A stretch of 64,000 nucleotides of DNA from CAIWHR01 sp963734055 (GTDB lineage Bacteria; Pseudomonadota; Gammaproteobacteria; Burkholderiales; Casimicrobiaceae). The notes beneath the pieces were generated by a model. That model did no database searches. It saw only the letters and a program-made list of their open reading frames with translations, and was not told the origin of the DNA. Positions 48,159 through 56,409 of the stretch are shown piece after piece (position 1 is the first letter of the stretch; each line of letters opens with the position of its first letter). The position numbers and the translations under genes are program-made. The stretch is taken from the NCBI GenBank assembly GCA_963734055.1, contig CAVTFQ010000004.1, positions 372,001 through 436,000 on the forward strand, in the 5' to 3' direction.

Positions 48159-49751
48159 TCAGCCTCGGCAGCCCGCGGCGTCGAGCGCGCGCTTCCATTC
48201 GGCGTCCCAGTTGCCGAGATCCGGCGCGAGCGCGAGGTCGAGCGGTTGCAGCGCCCCGGCGCGCGGGCTCCAGCAGAAGTAGCGGTCCGGCAGCGCGTAC
48301 GGCGGCGCCACTTTCGGTGGCGCCGAGAGGCTCGGGCGAGGATCGAACGGCTCGCGCCTGAGTCGCCCCACGATGTCGCGCGCGAACTGGTCGGGCCACG
48401 GCGCGAGATTCTGCTCGGTCTGCACGATGAGCCGCTGCGTGAGCGGCCGGGCCTGGATCGGCGGGAGCATGAAGCCGATCTGCGCGTTGCGGCCGAAGGG
48501 GATCGCGCCGACGTGATCGGGAATCACCACGAACGCGTAGCCCTCCGGCGGCGTCTTTTCGGCGACTTGCGCAAGCGCGCGTGCCAGCGTTTGCGAGTCG
48601 TCGCCGGCCAGCGCCCACCGCTCGACGGCGGCACCCGCGAGCACGTACTGGCTCCCGAGCAGGGCGACGGCTGCGACCCACGCCAGCATCCGCGGCTGCC
48701 CCGCCGCCGCGAGCGGCAACGCGAGCGCCACCGCCGCGATCGCCGCGATCGCGAGCAGCACGCGCCCGCCCTCGCCCGACCAAGGCCAGGTCCAGTGCGG
48801 GAGGAGCAGCGCGAACGCCGCGAGGACCGCGAACGCGAGGGCGACAAGGGCGCGCCCCTTCGTCCGCTCCGCGACGCCGGCGGCCGCGGCGCACACGAGC
48901 AGCATCGCGCCCGACGCGCCGAATACCGCCAACGCCGTCGCGTCGGGAAGCGCGGTGCGCGCCCACGCGGCCATCTCCGGCACGCGCGCGAGCCACGCGC
49001 CGCTCAGCAGAGCGTCGAGCGGCGAAGTGCCCGGAAAGAAGCGGAACGCATCGCCGAACAGGTAGCGCCGGTAGGCGAAGTACGCGACGGCAATCGCAAG
49101 CCACGGCAGCGCGCGCGGGACGGCCCGCACGAGGCCGTGCCGGTACCCTGCGAGCGCCAGGATCAGCGGCGCGCCGATCGCCGCCGATTCCTTGCTGAGG
49201 TACGAGAGCACCGTCGCCGCGAGGCTCAGCCAACCGAAGCGGTCGCGCCAGGTGCGGCTCGCCATGAACGCACACGCCGCGACCAGCAGCCAGAAGAGCG
49301 CCATGCCGTCGAAGCGCGCGGCGACCCACGCCGTCGCCTCCACCGCCCCCGCGAACCACGCGAACAGCCAGCCGGCCATCAGCGCCGCCGCCCGCGCCCG
49401 TCCGGTGTCCTCGTCCTGCACCTGCCACGCGAGGAGCGCGACCAGCATCGCGTTGGCCATGTGCAGCAGGACGTTCACGAGGTGCCAGCCGAACGGATCC
49501 GCCGAGAGCCCCGCGTTCAGCGCGAAGCTCGCCATCGTCAGCGGCCGGTACTGGTTCGACGGCGGCCCCACGCCCGAGACGAACGTCGTGGCCACGCAGC
49601 GCAGCATCCCGCCGACGCCGTCGCAGCCGTCGAACGCGTGCAGGAGCCCGAAGTCGTCGCCGAGAAAGCCCGACTCCAGCACCGGCCAGTAGAGCGCCAG
49701 CGCCGCCGCCGCGGGCACGAGCAGGACCCACGACGGAACGCGCGGCGTCAT
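48159..49751 (-). CDS. Polytopic membrane protein, glycosyltransferase-like, paralogue B
   Basis: A 530-residue membrane protein aligned end to end with paralogue A (32369-33961): GFLGDDFGLLHAFDGCDGVG, FVSGVGPPSNQYRPLTMASF, LSYLSKESAAIGAPLILALA, VVIPDHVGAIPFGRNAQIG and DRYFCWSPRAGALQPLDLAL. By eye roughly two thirds or more of the positions are identical. The ATG at 49751 corresponds to the paralogue's GTG. About ten helices plus a C-terminal extramembrane domain suggest a GT-C-like transferase for surface sugars. Unlike paralogue A it is not coupled to other sugar genes; it faces the end of the giant-protein module, with only 39 bases between the stops. Confidence 0.7.
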   Translation of the reverse strand: MTPRVPSWVLLVPAAAALALYWPVLESGFLGDDFGLLHAFDGCDGVGGMLRCVATTFVSGVGPPSNQYRPLTMASFALNAGLSADPFGWHLVNVLLHMANAMLVALLAWQVQDEDTGRARAAALMAGWLFAWFAGAVEATAWVAARFDGMALFWLLVAACAFMASRTWRDRFGWLSLAATVLSYLSKESAAIGAPLILALAGYRHGLVRAVPRALPWLAIAVAYFAYRRYLFGDAFRFFPGTSPLDALLSGAWLARVPEMAAWARTALPDATALAVFGASGAMLLVCAAAAGVAERTKGRALVALAFAVLAAFALLLPHWTWPWSGEGGRVLLAIAAIAAVALALPLAAAGQPRMLAWVAAVALLGSQYVLAGAAVERWALAGDDSQTLARALAQVAEKTPPEGYAFVVIPDHVGAIPFGRNAQIGFMLPPIQARPLTQRLIVQTEQNLAPWPDQFARDIVGRLRREPFDPRPSLSAPPKVAPPYALPDRYFCWSPRAGALQPLDLALAPDLGNWDAEWKRALDAAGCRG

Positions 49752-49860
49752 CGGCGTCGCGCGCACTCGATGAGCCCATGGCAAGGCCGCTTGCACCGCA
49801 TCGCCGAATTCCAGGGCCTGGCAGGATGGGCCGGCAGCGATGCCAGCCCCCGGGGATCGT

Positions 49861-49936
49861 TGGTAGGCCGTGTAGGGATCGAACCTACGACCAACGGATT
49901 AAGAGTCCGCTGCTCTACCAGCTGAGCTAACGGCCC
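49861..49936 (-). tRNA. tRNA-Lys (anticodon CTT), copy 1
   Basis: The minus strand folds as a 76-base cloverleaf with encoded CCA. It starts GGGCCGTTAGCTCAGC, the anticodon loop is CTCTTAA (anticodon CTT) in a GCGGA/TCCGT stem, and the T arm contains GGTTCGATCCC. The sequence is identical to the copy at 52472-52547. A TATAAT box lies nine bases upstream of the 5' end. Confidence 0.97.
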
Positions 49937-49944
49937 AACTGATA

Positions 49945-49950
49945 ATTATA
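49945..49950 (-). promoter_or_regulatory. -10 box of tRNA-Lys copy 1
   Basis: A perfect TATAAT on the minus strand, nine bases before the tRNA 5' end, in an A/T-rich patch that stands out from the GC-rich surroundings. No good -35 hexamer is visible at the usual distance. Confidence 0.6.
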
Positions 49951-50175
49951 TCGTCTCGGAGGAGCAAAGGATGCGATGCGCCGCAACGCGCCTGCTCCGG
50001 CCATGCTCTACAATCGAACGAGCCGGATGACATGGAATTCGGGCCCATCCCGCTCGACCAACAAGACCGAGACAGACTTCGATCCGGGCTTTGCGTCGGC
50101 TGATCGGGGATTCCGGTCGCCTCATCGCAGGACGCGTCGAGGCACTCTCACCCGAACGAGAAGAAGGGCCGATCG

Positions 50176-52413
50176 ATGCGCCGGGTCGTTCTGCGGAAGG
50201 GACGCCGCGCACAGGCTGTTCTGGCGCTGCTGGCCGTCGCGGCCGCTGCGGCCTGGCTGTCGAACGCGTGGTCGCCTTCATCGTACGGTCTCGTGCTGCA
50301 GAATCTCGGCGCGACCGACACGGGGCTCGTGCTCGGCACACCGCGGCCCATCAGCGACGAGTGGGGCCAGATCACGCCGTTGATCCAGGCCACGGTCAAC
50401 AACGGCCTGGAACGGTACAACAAGACTTCGTACTACGGCGAGGATCTCCGGATCGTGCACTCGCTGCCGGTGCTCGACTGGGGCCTCGTGTTCAAGCCGG
50501 ACAAGTGGCTGTATCCGTTCGTCAACGCGGCGTACGCCTATTCCTATCAGTGGCTGTTCTGGTTGTGCACGTTCCTCGTCGGCTACGCGATGCTGTTCCG
50601 ACGACTCGGGCGCCCGACCGCCGAAAGCGCCGCGCTTTCGCTCGTGCTGTTCTTTACCGCCTTCATCCAGTTCTGGTGGATGCTGTTCGCGTCGACGCTG
50701 GCGCTCTTCCCGTGGATGATCCTGGCGCTGGACATCAGGAGAAAGTGGCTCCAGTTCGCCGTGCTGACCTGGGTCTCGACCTCCTGGCTGCTCGGCTATT
50801 TCTATCCGCCGCTGCTGATCACGCTGGCGTACGTCGGCGCGGTCATCGTCTACCGCCTGCATCTCGACGACGCGAATCCGCGCAAGCTGATCGTGCCCGC
50901 GCTGGCGGCGCTCTGCGCGTGCGGCCTCGCCGTTCTCTACCTGTGGGACACGCTGACGGCCACTGCGGCCACCCTGTGGCCCGGCCAGCGCCGCCTGGAC
51001 GGAGGCGGGGTCCAGGCGGAGATGTTGGCCCAGCTCCTCTGGCCGACGGCGTACCTCAAGAGCTACATGACGACGATCCCGAACGCCTATGTCAATGGCG
51101 TCAGCGTCGTCGCCACCTACTACACGCTGTTCACCGTCGTGTTCCTGGACTACGCGCGGGCGATCGGAGGCGAGGTGGACCGGCACACGCGCGGCTACTT
51201 CATCGCATTGCTCGCGACGCTGGGCGTGCTGCTCGCATGGCAAGTGCTCCCGATCCCCTCGCCATGGGCGCGATGGACGGGGCTCAACTTCGTGCCGCCG
51301 GTGCGAAGCGTGGCCGCTTCGGGGCTCGCGACGCTGTTGCTCGCCGTCCAGGCGAATGCCACGTTCGGGCTGCGCTTCTCGCTTTCGCGGTTCGCGATCT
51401 TCTGCGCTGTCGTGCTGTTCGGCTGGGGCGTGACCAAGGCGAACACCGGCGGCGACTGGCTGTCGCGCGCGTGGCCGGATCTCGCGATCCTGCCCATCGT
51501 CGCCGTCGTGCTGATTCGCCATCGGTGGCTGGCCGAACGCCGGCACCTGGTCGCCGCGTCGTGCTGCGCGCTGTGGGGCGCGCTGGCGTTCGGGGGCTTC
51601 AATCCGCTGCAGTCGGCATGGCCCATATTCAATCGGGAGCCGACGCCGATGACCCGGATCCTCGACTACCGGGCGCAACAGTCACCCGATGGCACGATCG
51701 CGGAGGACAAGTTCGGCGCGATCCTCAACGGCTGGGGCTACCGGTCCGTCGCCCACGTGCTGTACGCGCCGCCGCTCGAGAAGTGGCGGGCGCTGTTCCC
51801 CGACCTCGATCGGGGGACGCTCGACGACATCTTCAACCGGTACGCGAACATTCAGCCTGTTGCGGGGGCGACCCCGTGGAAGCTGCCGAACCTCGTCATC
51901 GGTGTTCCGCGCCGCGTGTTCGAAAAGGACGTCGCCTGGCCGGTCGACGTCGAGCGCCTGGGTCAACGCGACGGGCGGGCCGTTTCCGACGGGCACGTCG
52001 ACTACCTGCGAGAACACGACGGCCAGCTGACCATCGTGGGCTGGGCCCCGTGGCATGGGTTGCGGGCCGACCAGAAGCTCATCATCCACTCGGCCGGCGA
52101 CATCGCGGTCGTGCACTTCGAGCGGCTGCAGCGGCCGGACCTGGTGACGCTCCGGGAGGACCCTTCTTTCGCGTACAGCGGATTCGCCGTCGACATCGAA
52201 TGGACGAATCCCGCGGAAGGAGCGGCGAAGCGCCAAGTGTGCTTCGCCGCGCAGGACGCCCCCGACGGTCCTCGCGTCGCCGTCACGGCCGACGTGGGCG
52301 CTTGTCTCTGCCCGGTGCATTCGCCCGAAAACGAAGCGACCGGCAAGGTCATCTCGCCCGCGGAGGCAACGTGTCGGGTACGCGCCGCGAGGGTTGAAAG
52401 GGCGCACAGATAG
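50176..52413 (+). CDS. Large polytopic membrane protein of unknown function
   Basis: A 745-residue membrane protein with about twelve helices over the first ~500 residues. The segment LVLGTPRPISDEWGQITPLI, then YNKTSYYGEDLRIVHSLPVL, lies in a loop after the first helix; this looks like DUF7657-type proteins, remote relatives of GT-C/YfhO glycosyltransferases, but the assignment is from memory. The C-terminal ~150 residues are extramembrane and beta-rich (VDYLREHDGQLTIVGWAPWH). The ATG at 50176 follows GAAGAAGGG. The gene is transcribed opposite to, and lies exactly between, two identical tRNA-Lys genes, so it may be cargo of an insertion there. A link to surface glycans would agree with the sugar genes at 29-34 kb and 48-50 kb. 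Confidence 0.65.
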   Translation: MRRVVLRKGRRAQAVLALLAVAAAAAWLSNAWSPSSYGLVLQNLGATDTGLVLGTPRPISDEWGQITPLIQATVNNGLERYNKTSYYGEDLRIVHSLPVLDWGLVFKPDKWLYPFVNAAYAYSYQWLFWLCTFLVGYAMLFRRLGRPTAESAALSLVLFFTAFIQFWWMLFASTLALFPWMILALDIRRKWLQFAVLTWVSTSWLLGYFYPPLLITLAYVGAVIVYRLHLDDANPRKLIVPALAALCACGLAVLYLWDTLTATAATLWPGQRRLDGGGVQAEMLAQLLWPTAYLKSYMTTIPNAYVNGVSVVATYYTLFTVVFLDYARAIGGEVDRHTRGYFIALLATLGVLLAWQVLPIPSPWARWTGLNFVPPVRSVAASGLATLLLAVQANATFGLRFSLSRFAIFCAVVLFGWGVTKANTGGDWLSRAWPDLAILPIVAVVLIRHRWLAERRHLVAASCCALWGALAFGGFNPLQSAWPIFNREPTPMTRILDYRAQQSPDGTIAEDKFGAILNGWGYRSVAHVLYAPPLEKWRALFPDLDRGTLDDIFNRYANIQPVAGATPWKLPNLVIGVPRRVFEKDVAWPVDVERLGQRDGRAVSDGHVDYLREHDGQLTIVGWAPWHGLRADQKLIIHSAGDIAVVHFERLQRPDLVTLREDPSFAYSGFAVDIEWTNPAEGAAKRQVCFAAQDAPDGPRVAVTADVGACLCPVHSPENEATGKVISPAEATCRVRAARVERAHR

Positions 52414-52471
52414 GCGGCGCGCCTGAACACGTCGGCCGGCGGCGCGGCGAACGACATGCCCTTTCTGCTCT

Positions 52472-52547
52472 TGGTAGGCCGTGTAGGGATCGAACCTACG
52501 ACCAACGGATTAAGAGTCCGCTGCTCTACCAGCTGAGCTAACGGCCC
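52472..52547 (-). tRNA. tRNA-Lys (anticodon CTT), copy 2
   Basis: 76 bases with encoded CCA, identical to copy 1 at 49861-49936, including anticodon loop CTCTTAA. It is separated from copy 1 by the 745-residue membrane-protein gene. Upstream lies an A/T-rich GAATATTTTG patch without a clear promoter. Confidence 0.97.
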
Positions 52548-52672
52548 GACCTCGAATATTTTGCCTCATCCGTGCGCCGGGCGAAAATCTCCCATCACCC
52601 CGTCGCGCCGAACGGACCGCCGCAATGGCCGGCAACGTTCCACCGTGCGGGCGCGCCGCGGTCCGGGAAGAC

Positions 52673-52698
52673 AAAGGGCAGCCCTCGAGCTGCCCCTT
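52673..52698 (-). terminator. Hairpin behind tRNA-Lys copy 3
   Basis: On the minus strand AAGGGGCAGC pairs with GCTGCCCTTT around a six-base loop, giving a ten-pair stem with one G-U. A short T-rich stretch (TTTGTCTT) follows. It starts nine bases after the tRNA end, where a terminator for the two-tRNA transcript (Lys-TTT, Lys-CTT) is expected. Confidence 0.6.
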
Positions 52699-52706
52699 GC
52701 CGCGAT

Positions 52707-52782
52707 TGGTAGGCCGTGCAGGGATCGAACCTGCGACCAACGGATTAAGAGTCCGCTGCTCTACCAGCTGAGCTAACGACCC
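52707..52782 (-). tRNA. tRNA-Lys (anticodon CTT), copy 3
   Basis: 76 bases with encoded CCA and anticodon loop CTCTTAA. It differs from copies 1 and 2 at a few positions (5' end GGGTCGT, T arm with CTGCAGG-type pairing), so it is an older or independently drifting copy. It lies 43 bases after tRNA-Lys(TTT) and is probably on the same transcript. Confidence 0.97.
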
Positions 52783-52825
52783 AATGCAGAAATCGGATTT
52801 GCGGCGGGCTTGCGAAGCAGCGACC

Positions 52826-52901
52826 TGGTAGGCCGTGCTGGACTCGAACCAGCGACCAACGGATTAAAAGTCCGCTGCTCTACCACCTGAGCTAACGGCC
52901 C
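52826..52901 (-). tRNA. tRNA-Lys (anticodon TTT)
   Basis: 76 bases with encoded CCA, 5' end GGGCCGTTAGCTCAGG, anticodon loop CTTTTAA (anticodon TTT), T arm GGTTCGAGTCC. It is the first gene of the tRNA-Lys series on the minus strand, with a strong promoter directly upstream. Confidence 0.97.
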
Positions 52902-52915
52902 GCCGAAAGGAGCGA

Positions 52916-52945
52916 ATTATAGCGTGGCGTGCAGTCCGCCCTCAA
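52916..52945 (-). promoter_or_regulatory. Promoter of the tRNA-Lys genes
   Basis: On the minus strand TTGAGG (52945-52940), an 18-base spacer and a perfect TATAAT (52921-52916) stand 14 bases before the 5' end of tRNA-Lys(TTT). It is a sigma-70 type promoter. Confidence 0.75.
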
Positions 52946-52970
52946 CCCGTGCGTCGGGCCATCGGCGGCG

Positions 52971-53453
52971 TCAATGGCGGTCGCGCACGAGGAAGTCCGG
53001 AAGGGACGCGAACTCGATCCCTTCCTCTTCCAGCGCCGCCGATTCCTCTTTCGAGGCCTGGCCGCGGATCGGGCGCGCGGGCGCTTCCTCGTAGTGGATC
53101 TTGCGCGCTTCCTCCGGGAAGCGGCGGCCGACGTTCTCCGTGTTGCGGATGACCTCGCGCAGCTTCGCGACCAGTTCCGCGGGGAAGCCGGCGATCGCCT
53201 CCTGCTCCTCCTGCGCCTCCTGCGCCTCCTGCGGCGCCGCGGACGTCGCCGCGGATGTCGCCGCGGCCACCGGCGCGCCTTCGTGCGTGCTGCCGGTGCG
53301 GACCTTCGCGGACGGCAGTCGCGCGACGTCGGCGTCGTCGCACACCGGGCAATGCACGAGGCGAGCCTCCGCCTGGCGCGCGAATTCGTCGCCCGAGGCG
53401 AACCAGCCCTCGAAGCGATGGCCATGTGCGCAGGCGAGGTCGAAGACGATCAT
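52971..53453 (-). CDS. DUF1178 family protein
   Basis: A 160-residue soluble protein beginning MIVFDLACAHGHRFEGWFAS, the standard DUF1178 opening. A likely zinc site is formed by the first Cys/His group and CPVCDDADV about residues 36-40. Residues ~60-85 are an Ala/Glu-rich low-complexity linker (PQEAQEAQEEQEA). The conserved C-terminal part includes RNTENVGRRFPEEARKIHYE and EGIEFASLPDFLVRDRH. The role is unknown; the family is widespread in alpha- and betaproteobacteria. It lies between the tRNA genes and the YeeE transporter on the same strand. Confidence 0.85.
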   Translation of the reverse strand: MIVFDLACAHGHRFEGWFASGDEFARQAEARLVHCPVCDDADVARLPSAKVRTGSTHEGAPVAAATSAATSAAPQEAQEAQEEQEAIAGFPAELVAKLREVIRNTENVGRRFPEEARKIHYEEAPARPIRGQASKEESAALEEEGIEFASLPDFLVRDRH

Positions 53454-53514
53454 GGTCCGGAAACGGTTGAGCGGAAGGCGGCGTTGACCAAGCGGTTACG
53501 GCTTCGCTCCGCCG

Positions 53515-54621
53515 CTACGCCTCTCGCTCCAATCGCCACGTCTGGTAGCGCAGCGCGGCAAGGCAGCCCGCGACGATCGCGAAGAATGCAAGGAACGAGC
53601 CGACGGCGAGTGTCGACAGTCCGGAGAGCCCCTGCCCGATCGTGCAGCCGAGCGCGGTGATCCCGCCGAAGCCCATCAGAATCCCGCCGACGATGTGATG
53701 CGCGAGGTCCTCGGTCGAGCCGAAGCCCTCCCAACGGAACGTCTTCATGGCGAGCGCCATCGCCGCCGAGCCGGCGATCATCCCGAGCACGGCGGCGATG
53801 CCGAACGTCAACGCGCGCGAGGCGTCGGTCCAGTACACGAGCAGCTCCAGCGTGTACGCGACCGGGGCGACGAAGCTCAACGACTCCATCCGGCCCGAGT
53901 TGGTCGCCACGAACTTCTCCTCGAGCGTCGTCGGGTCCTCGGCAAGGTGGCCGATCGCGCCCGAGAGATACCAGCCCGCGACCACGACGAGGCCGATCAC
54001 GACGCCAGCGACGACCATCTCGCGCGCGCGGCGGAAATCGCGACTCGCGAACACCCACGCCCCGAGGCCAAGCGCGGCCGCCCACGGCAGCCACGCCTTC
54101 GCGGAAGTCACCCCGAGCGCGCCCAGCAGCGTGGGCAGATCGGAGCTCGGGGCGCCGACGTCGACGCGCGCGGGATCGAGCGCGACCGTGCGCCAGACGG
54201 CGAACAGGCCCTTCAGCGTCATGTACGCGGAGAGGCCGAGGAAGACCAGCACGATCAGCGATTTGAGGTTGCCGCCCCCGAGCCGGATCAGCGATTTGCT
54301 GCCGCAGCCCGAACCCAGCGTCATGCCGACGCCAAACAGGAAGCCGCCGACGATCATCGACAGCCACGCGACGTTGGCACCGGTGTAGAGCGACTTCGAG
54401 AGGTCGATCGCCCCCGCCGCCTGCAGCGCCGCGGTTCCGGCGATCGCCACCGCGATGGCGAGCGCCCACATCCGCATCCGCCGCCAGTCGCCGAAGCTCG
54501 CGATGTCGGCGATCGCACCCATCGTGCAGAAGTTGGCGCGCTGGCCGACGGCGCCGAACACAACGCCGAGCACGAACGCGCCGCCGGTGACGATCGTCGG
54601 CAGGGATTCCGGGCCGGGCAT
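53515..54621 (-). CDS. YeeE/YedE (TsuA-type) thiosulfate/sulfur transporter
   Basis: A 368-residue inner-membrane protein with about ten helices. The three cysteine signatures of the family are present: RANFCTMGAIADIASFGDWR, GMTLGSGCGSKSLIRLGGG and FGGITALGCTIGQGLSGLS. In structurally studied relatives these cysteines line the path that passes thiosulfate. The ATG at 54621 is chosen because the family sequence starts there; upstream codons are Arg-rich and non-homologous. No sulfurtransferase or TusA-like gene follows directly, so the sulfur pathway served is not shown by context. Confidence 0.85.
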   Translation of the reverse strand: MPGPESLPTIVTGGAFVLGVVFGAVGQRANFCTMGAIADIASFGDWRRMRMWALAIAVAIAGTAALQAAGAIDLSKSLYTGANVAWLSMIVGGFLFGVGMTLGSGCGSKSLIRLGGGNLKSLIVLVFLGLSAYMTLKGLFAVWRTVALDPARVDVGAPSSDLPTLLGALGVTSAKAWLPWAAALGLGAWVFASRDFRRAREMVVAGVVIGLVVVAGWYLSGAIGHLAEDPTTLEEKFVATNSGRMESLSFVAPVAYTLELLVYWTDASRALTFGIAAVLGMIAGSAAMALAMKTFRWEGFGSTEDLAHHIVGGILMGFGGITALGCTIGQGLSGLSTLAVGSFLAFFAIVAGCLAALRYQTWRLEREA

Positions 54622-54790
54622 CCGGAAATTATCCCATGGGACTCGGGACCTCCCGAATCGTCCATTCTGCCGAGCCCGGCCGCTTGGACTTCCGGGTTCG
54701 CGGGCCAGCCGTGCCCGCGTACCCGACGAACGGTCGACCCCGCCGGTCTCGCCCGCTCGTTTGCAAGGACGAACTCTCAAGGGGGGCCTC

Positions 54791-55687
54791 ATGATCTCTA
54801 CCCGTATGAGTCGTCGAACGTCTGAAACGCATGCACCATACGAACAGTGTGCGCTCACTATTACAACGCTTGCCCTGGCCGTCGCGACCGCCCTTGCGCC
54901 AACGCCTGTAGACGCCGTAGGACGCCTCGGCAACCTCGACATCGTGAGCCGCAGCGACGGCCGGGTGCTGCCGGTCTATCCGAACGGCGGACGCTACTGG
55001 GTCGTGGGGGCGCCGGGCCAGGAGTACTCGATCCGCTTCTGCAACACCTCGCCCGGCCGCGTGCTCGCGGTGATGAGCGTCGACGGCATCAACGTCATCA
55101 GCGGCGACACCGCGTCGCCGTCGCAATCAGGCTACGTGCTGAACGGCTACGAGTGCACCGACATCAGCGGCTGGCGCAAGAGCATGACCCGCACCGCGGC
55201 CTTCTACTTCACCGAGCTGCCCGACGCCTACGCGACGCGCACGGGCCGCCCCGAGAACGTCGGCGTGATCGGCGTCGCCGTGTTCCGCGAGCGCGTGCCA
55301 GCGACGACGTGGCGGCAGCCCGCGGGAAAGATCGCGAACGAGGCCCGACGCGATGCTCCCGCAGCGGCGCAGGACTCGAGCGGGACCAGCGAGGCGAAAC
55401 GGTCGGAAGCCGGCGCGCTCGGGGCCGACGCGCAAGCCCCGGCCGGCGCACCGGCGCCGGCACTCGCGTCGAAGCTAGGGACGGGGCACGGCCGCAGCGA
55501 AGATTCGTACGCCGAGCGCGTCCGCTTCGAGCGCGAGAGCGCGACGCCGAACGAGACGATCGCGATCCACTACGACCGCCGCGAGAACCTGGCCACGATG
55601 GGCATCCTGCCGCCGCCCTTGATCGCGCGCACGCCGAATCCATTTCCGGCATGGCCGCAATTCGTGCCGGATCCGCCCAATCGTTGA
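54791..55687 (+). CDS. Exported protein of unknown function
   Basis: A 298-residue protein with a signal peptide (hydrophobic TTLALAVATALAPTPVDA, residues ~25-42) and GGGGGG before the ATG. The mature N-terminal ~135 residues look folded: GNLDIVSRSDGRVLPVYP, GQEYSIRFCNTSPGRVLAVM, SVDGINVISGDTASPSQSGY and VGVIGVAVFRERV. They are followed by an Ala/Pro/Gly-rich linker and a conserved-looking end RFERESATPNETIAIHYDRR-ENLATMGILP. The pair of Cys could form a disulfide. The gene lies 119 bases before the ECF sigma factor on the same strand, so joint expression and an envelope-stress connection are possible. Confidence 0.7.
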   Translation: MISTRMSRRTSETHAPYEQCALTITTLALAVATALAPTPVDAVGRLGNLDIVSRSDGRVLPVYPNGGRYWVVGAPGQEYSIRFCNTSPGRVLAVMSVDGINVISGDTASPSQSGYVLNGYECTDISGWRKSMTRTAAFYFTELPDAYATRTGRPENVGVIGVAVFRERVPATTWRQPAGKIANEARRDAPAAAQDSSGTSEAKRSEAGALGADAQAPAGAPAPALASKLGTGHGRSEDSYAERVRFERESATPNETIAIHYDRRENLATMGILPPPLIARTPNPFPAWPQFVPDPPNR

Positions 55688-55806
55688 CCGCCGTCGCCGC
55701 GCCCATTTCTCTCTTCGGACAGCGTCGCCGGGAGTCCGCCGCCGGCGTGCGCAGCCGGGTCGGCTCCGGTTGCGCCGCGCTCGCGCGCCTCGCATACTCG
55801 GGCGCG

Positions 55807-56409
55807 ATGCCCGCGACTGCGCCGGTCCCCGCACGCTACGATCCCGGCGACGAAGACCTGATGCGGGCCTACGCCGCCGGCGACGCCGCGGCGTTCGACG
55901 CGCTCTATGCGCGGCACAGGGGCGGCGTCTACCGCTACCTGGTCCGCCAGTGCGGCAACGCGGGGACCGCCGACGAGCTGTTCCAGGACGTCTGGATGAG
56001 CGTGATCCGCGTGCGCGCGAGCTACGAGCCGACTGCGAAGTTCTCGACGTGGCTCTACCGGATCGCGCACAACCGGTTGATCGACCACTGGCGGGCGAGC
56101 GGACACGTCGAGCTCGTCAGCGCGGGCGCGGACGACGACGATCCGCTCGACGCGATTCCCGGCGCGCGCGGAAACGAGCCCGACGTGCGCGCAGGCGCGC
56201 GCGAGGTCGGCGCGAGGCTCAAGGCCGCGCTGGCCGCGCTGCCGCCGGCGCAGCGCGAAGCGTTCCTGCTGCACCAGGAAGGCGGGCTCGAGCTCGCCGA
56301 GGTCGCGACGCTCACCGGCGTCGGCGTCGAGACCGTGAAGAGCCGGATCCGCTACGCGCTCGCGAAGCTCCGCGCGGAGCTTGGCGATCTTGCGAGGGAC
56401 GAAGCATGA
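55807..56409 (+). CDS. ECF-type RNA polymerase sigma factor
   Basis: A 200-residue sigma-70 family protein. Region 2 spans residues ~15-85: EDLMRAYAAGDAAAFDALYA, DELFQDVWMSVIRVRASYEP and TAKFSTWLYRIAHNRLIDHW, which recognise the -10 element and core polymerase. Region 4 spans ~135-190, ALPPAQREAFLLHQEGGLEL then GVGVETVKSRIRYALAKLR, the helix-turn-helix for the -35 element. Region 3 is absent, as in extracytoplasmic-function factors. The stop overlaps the start of the next gene as ATGA, and that gene encodes a membrane protein suited to be its antagonist. Confidence 0.9.
   Translation: MPATAPVPARYDPGDEDLMRAYAAGDAAAFDALYARHRGGVYRYLVRQCGNAGTADELFQDVWMSVIRVRASYEPTAKFSTWLYRIAHNRLIDHWRASGHVELVSAGADDDDPLDAIPGARGNEPDVRAGAREVGARLKAALAALPPAQREAFLLHQEGGLELAEVATLTGVGVETVKSRIRYALAKLRAELGDLARDEA

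Noticed and set aside
49800..49860. Hairpin GGCTGGCA/TGCCGGCC behind tRNA-Lys copy 1 as a terminator
   Set aside because: The stem is plausible, but no T-run follows and the context is uniformly GC-rich.
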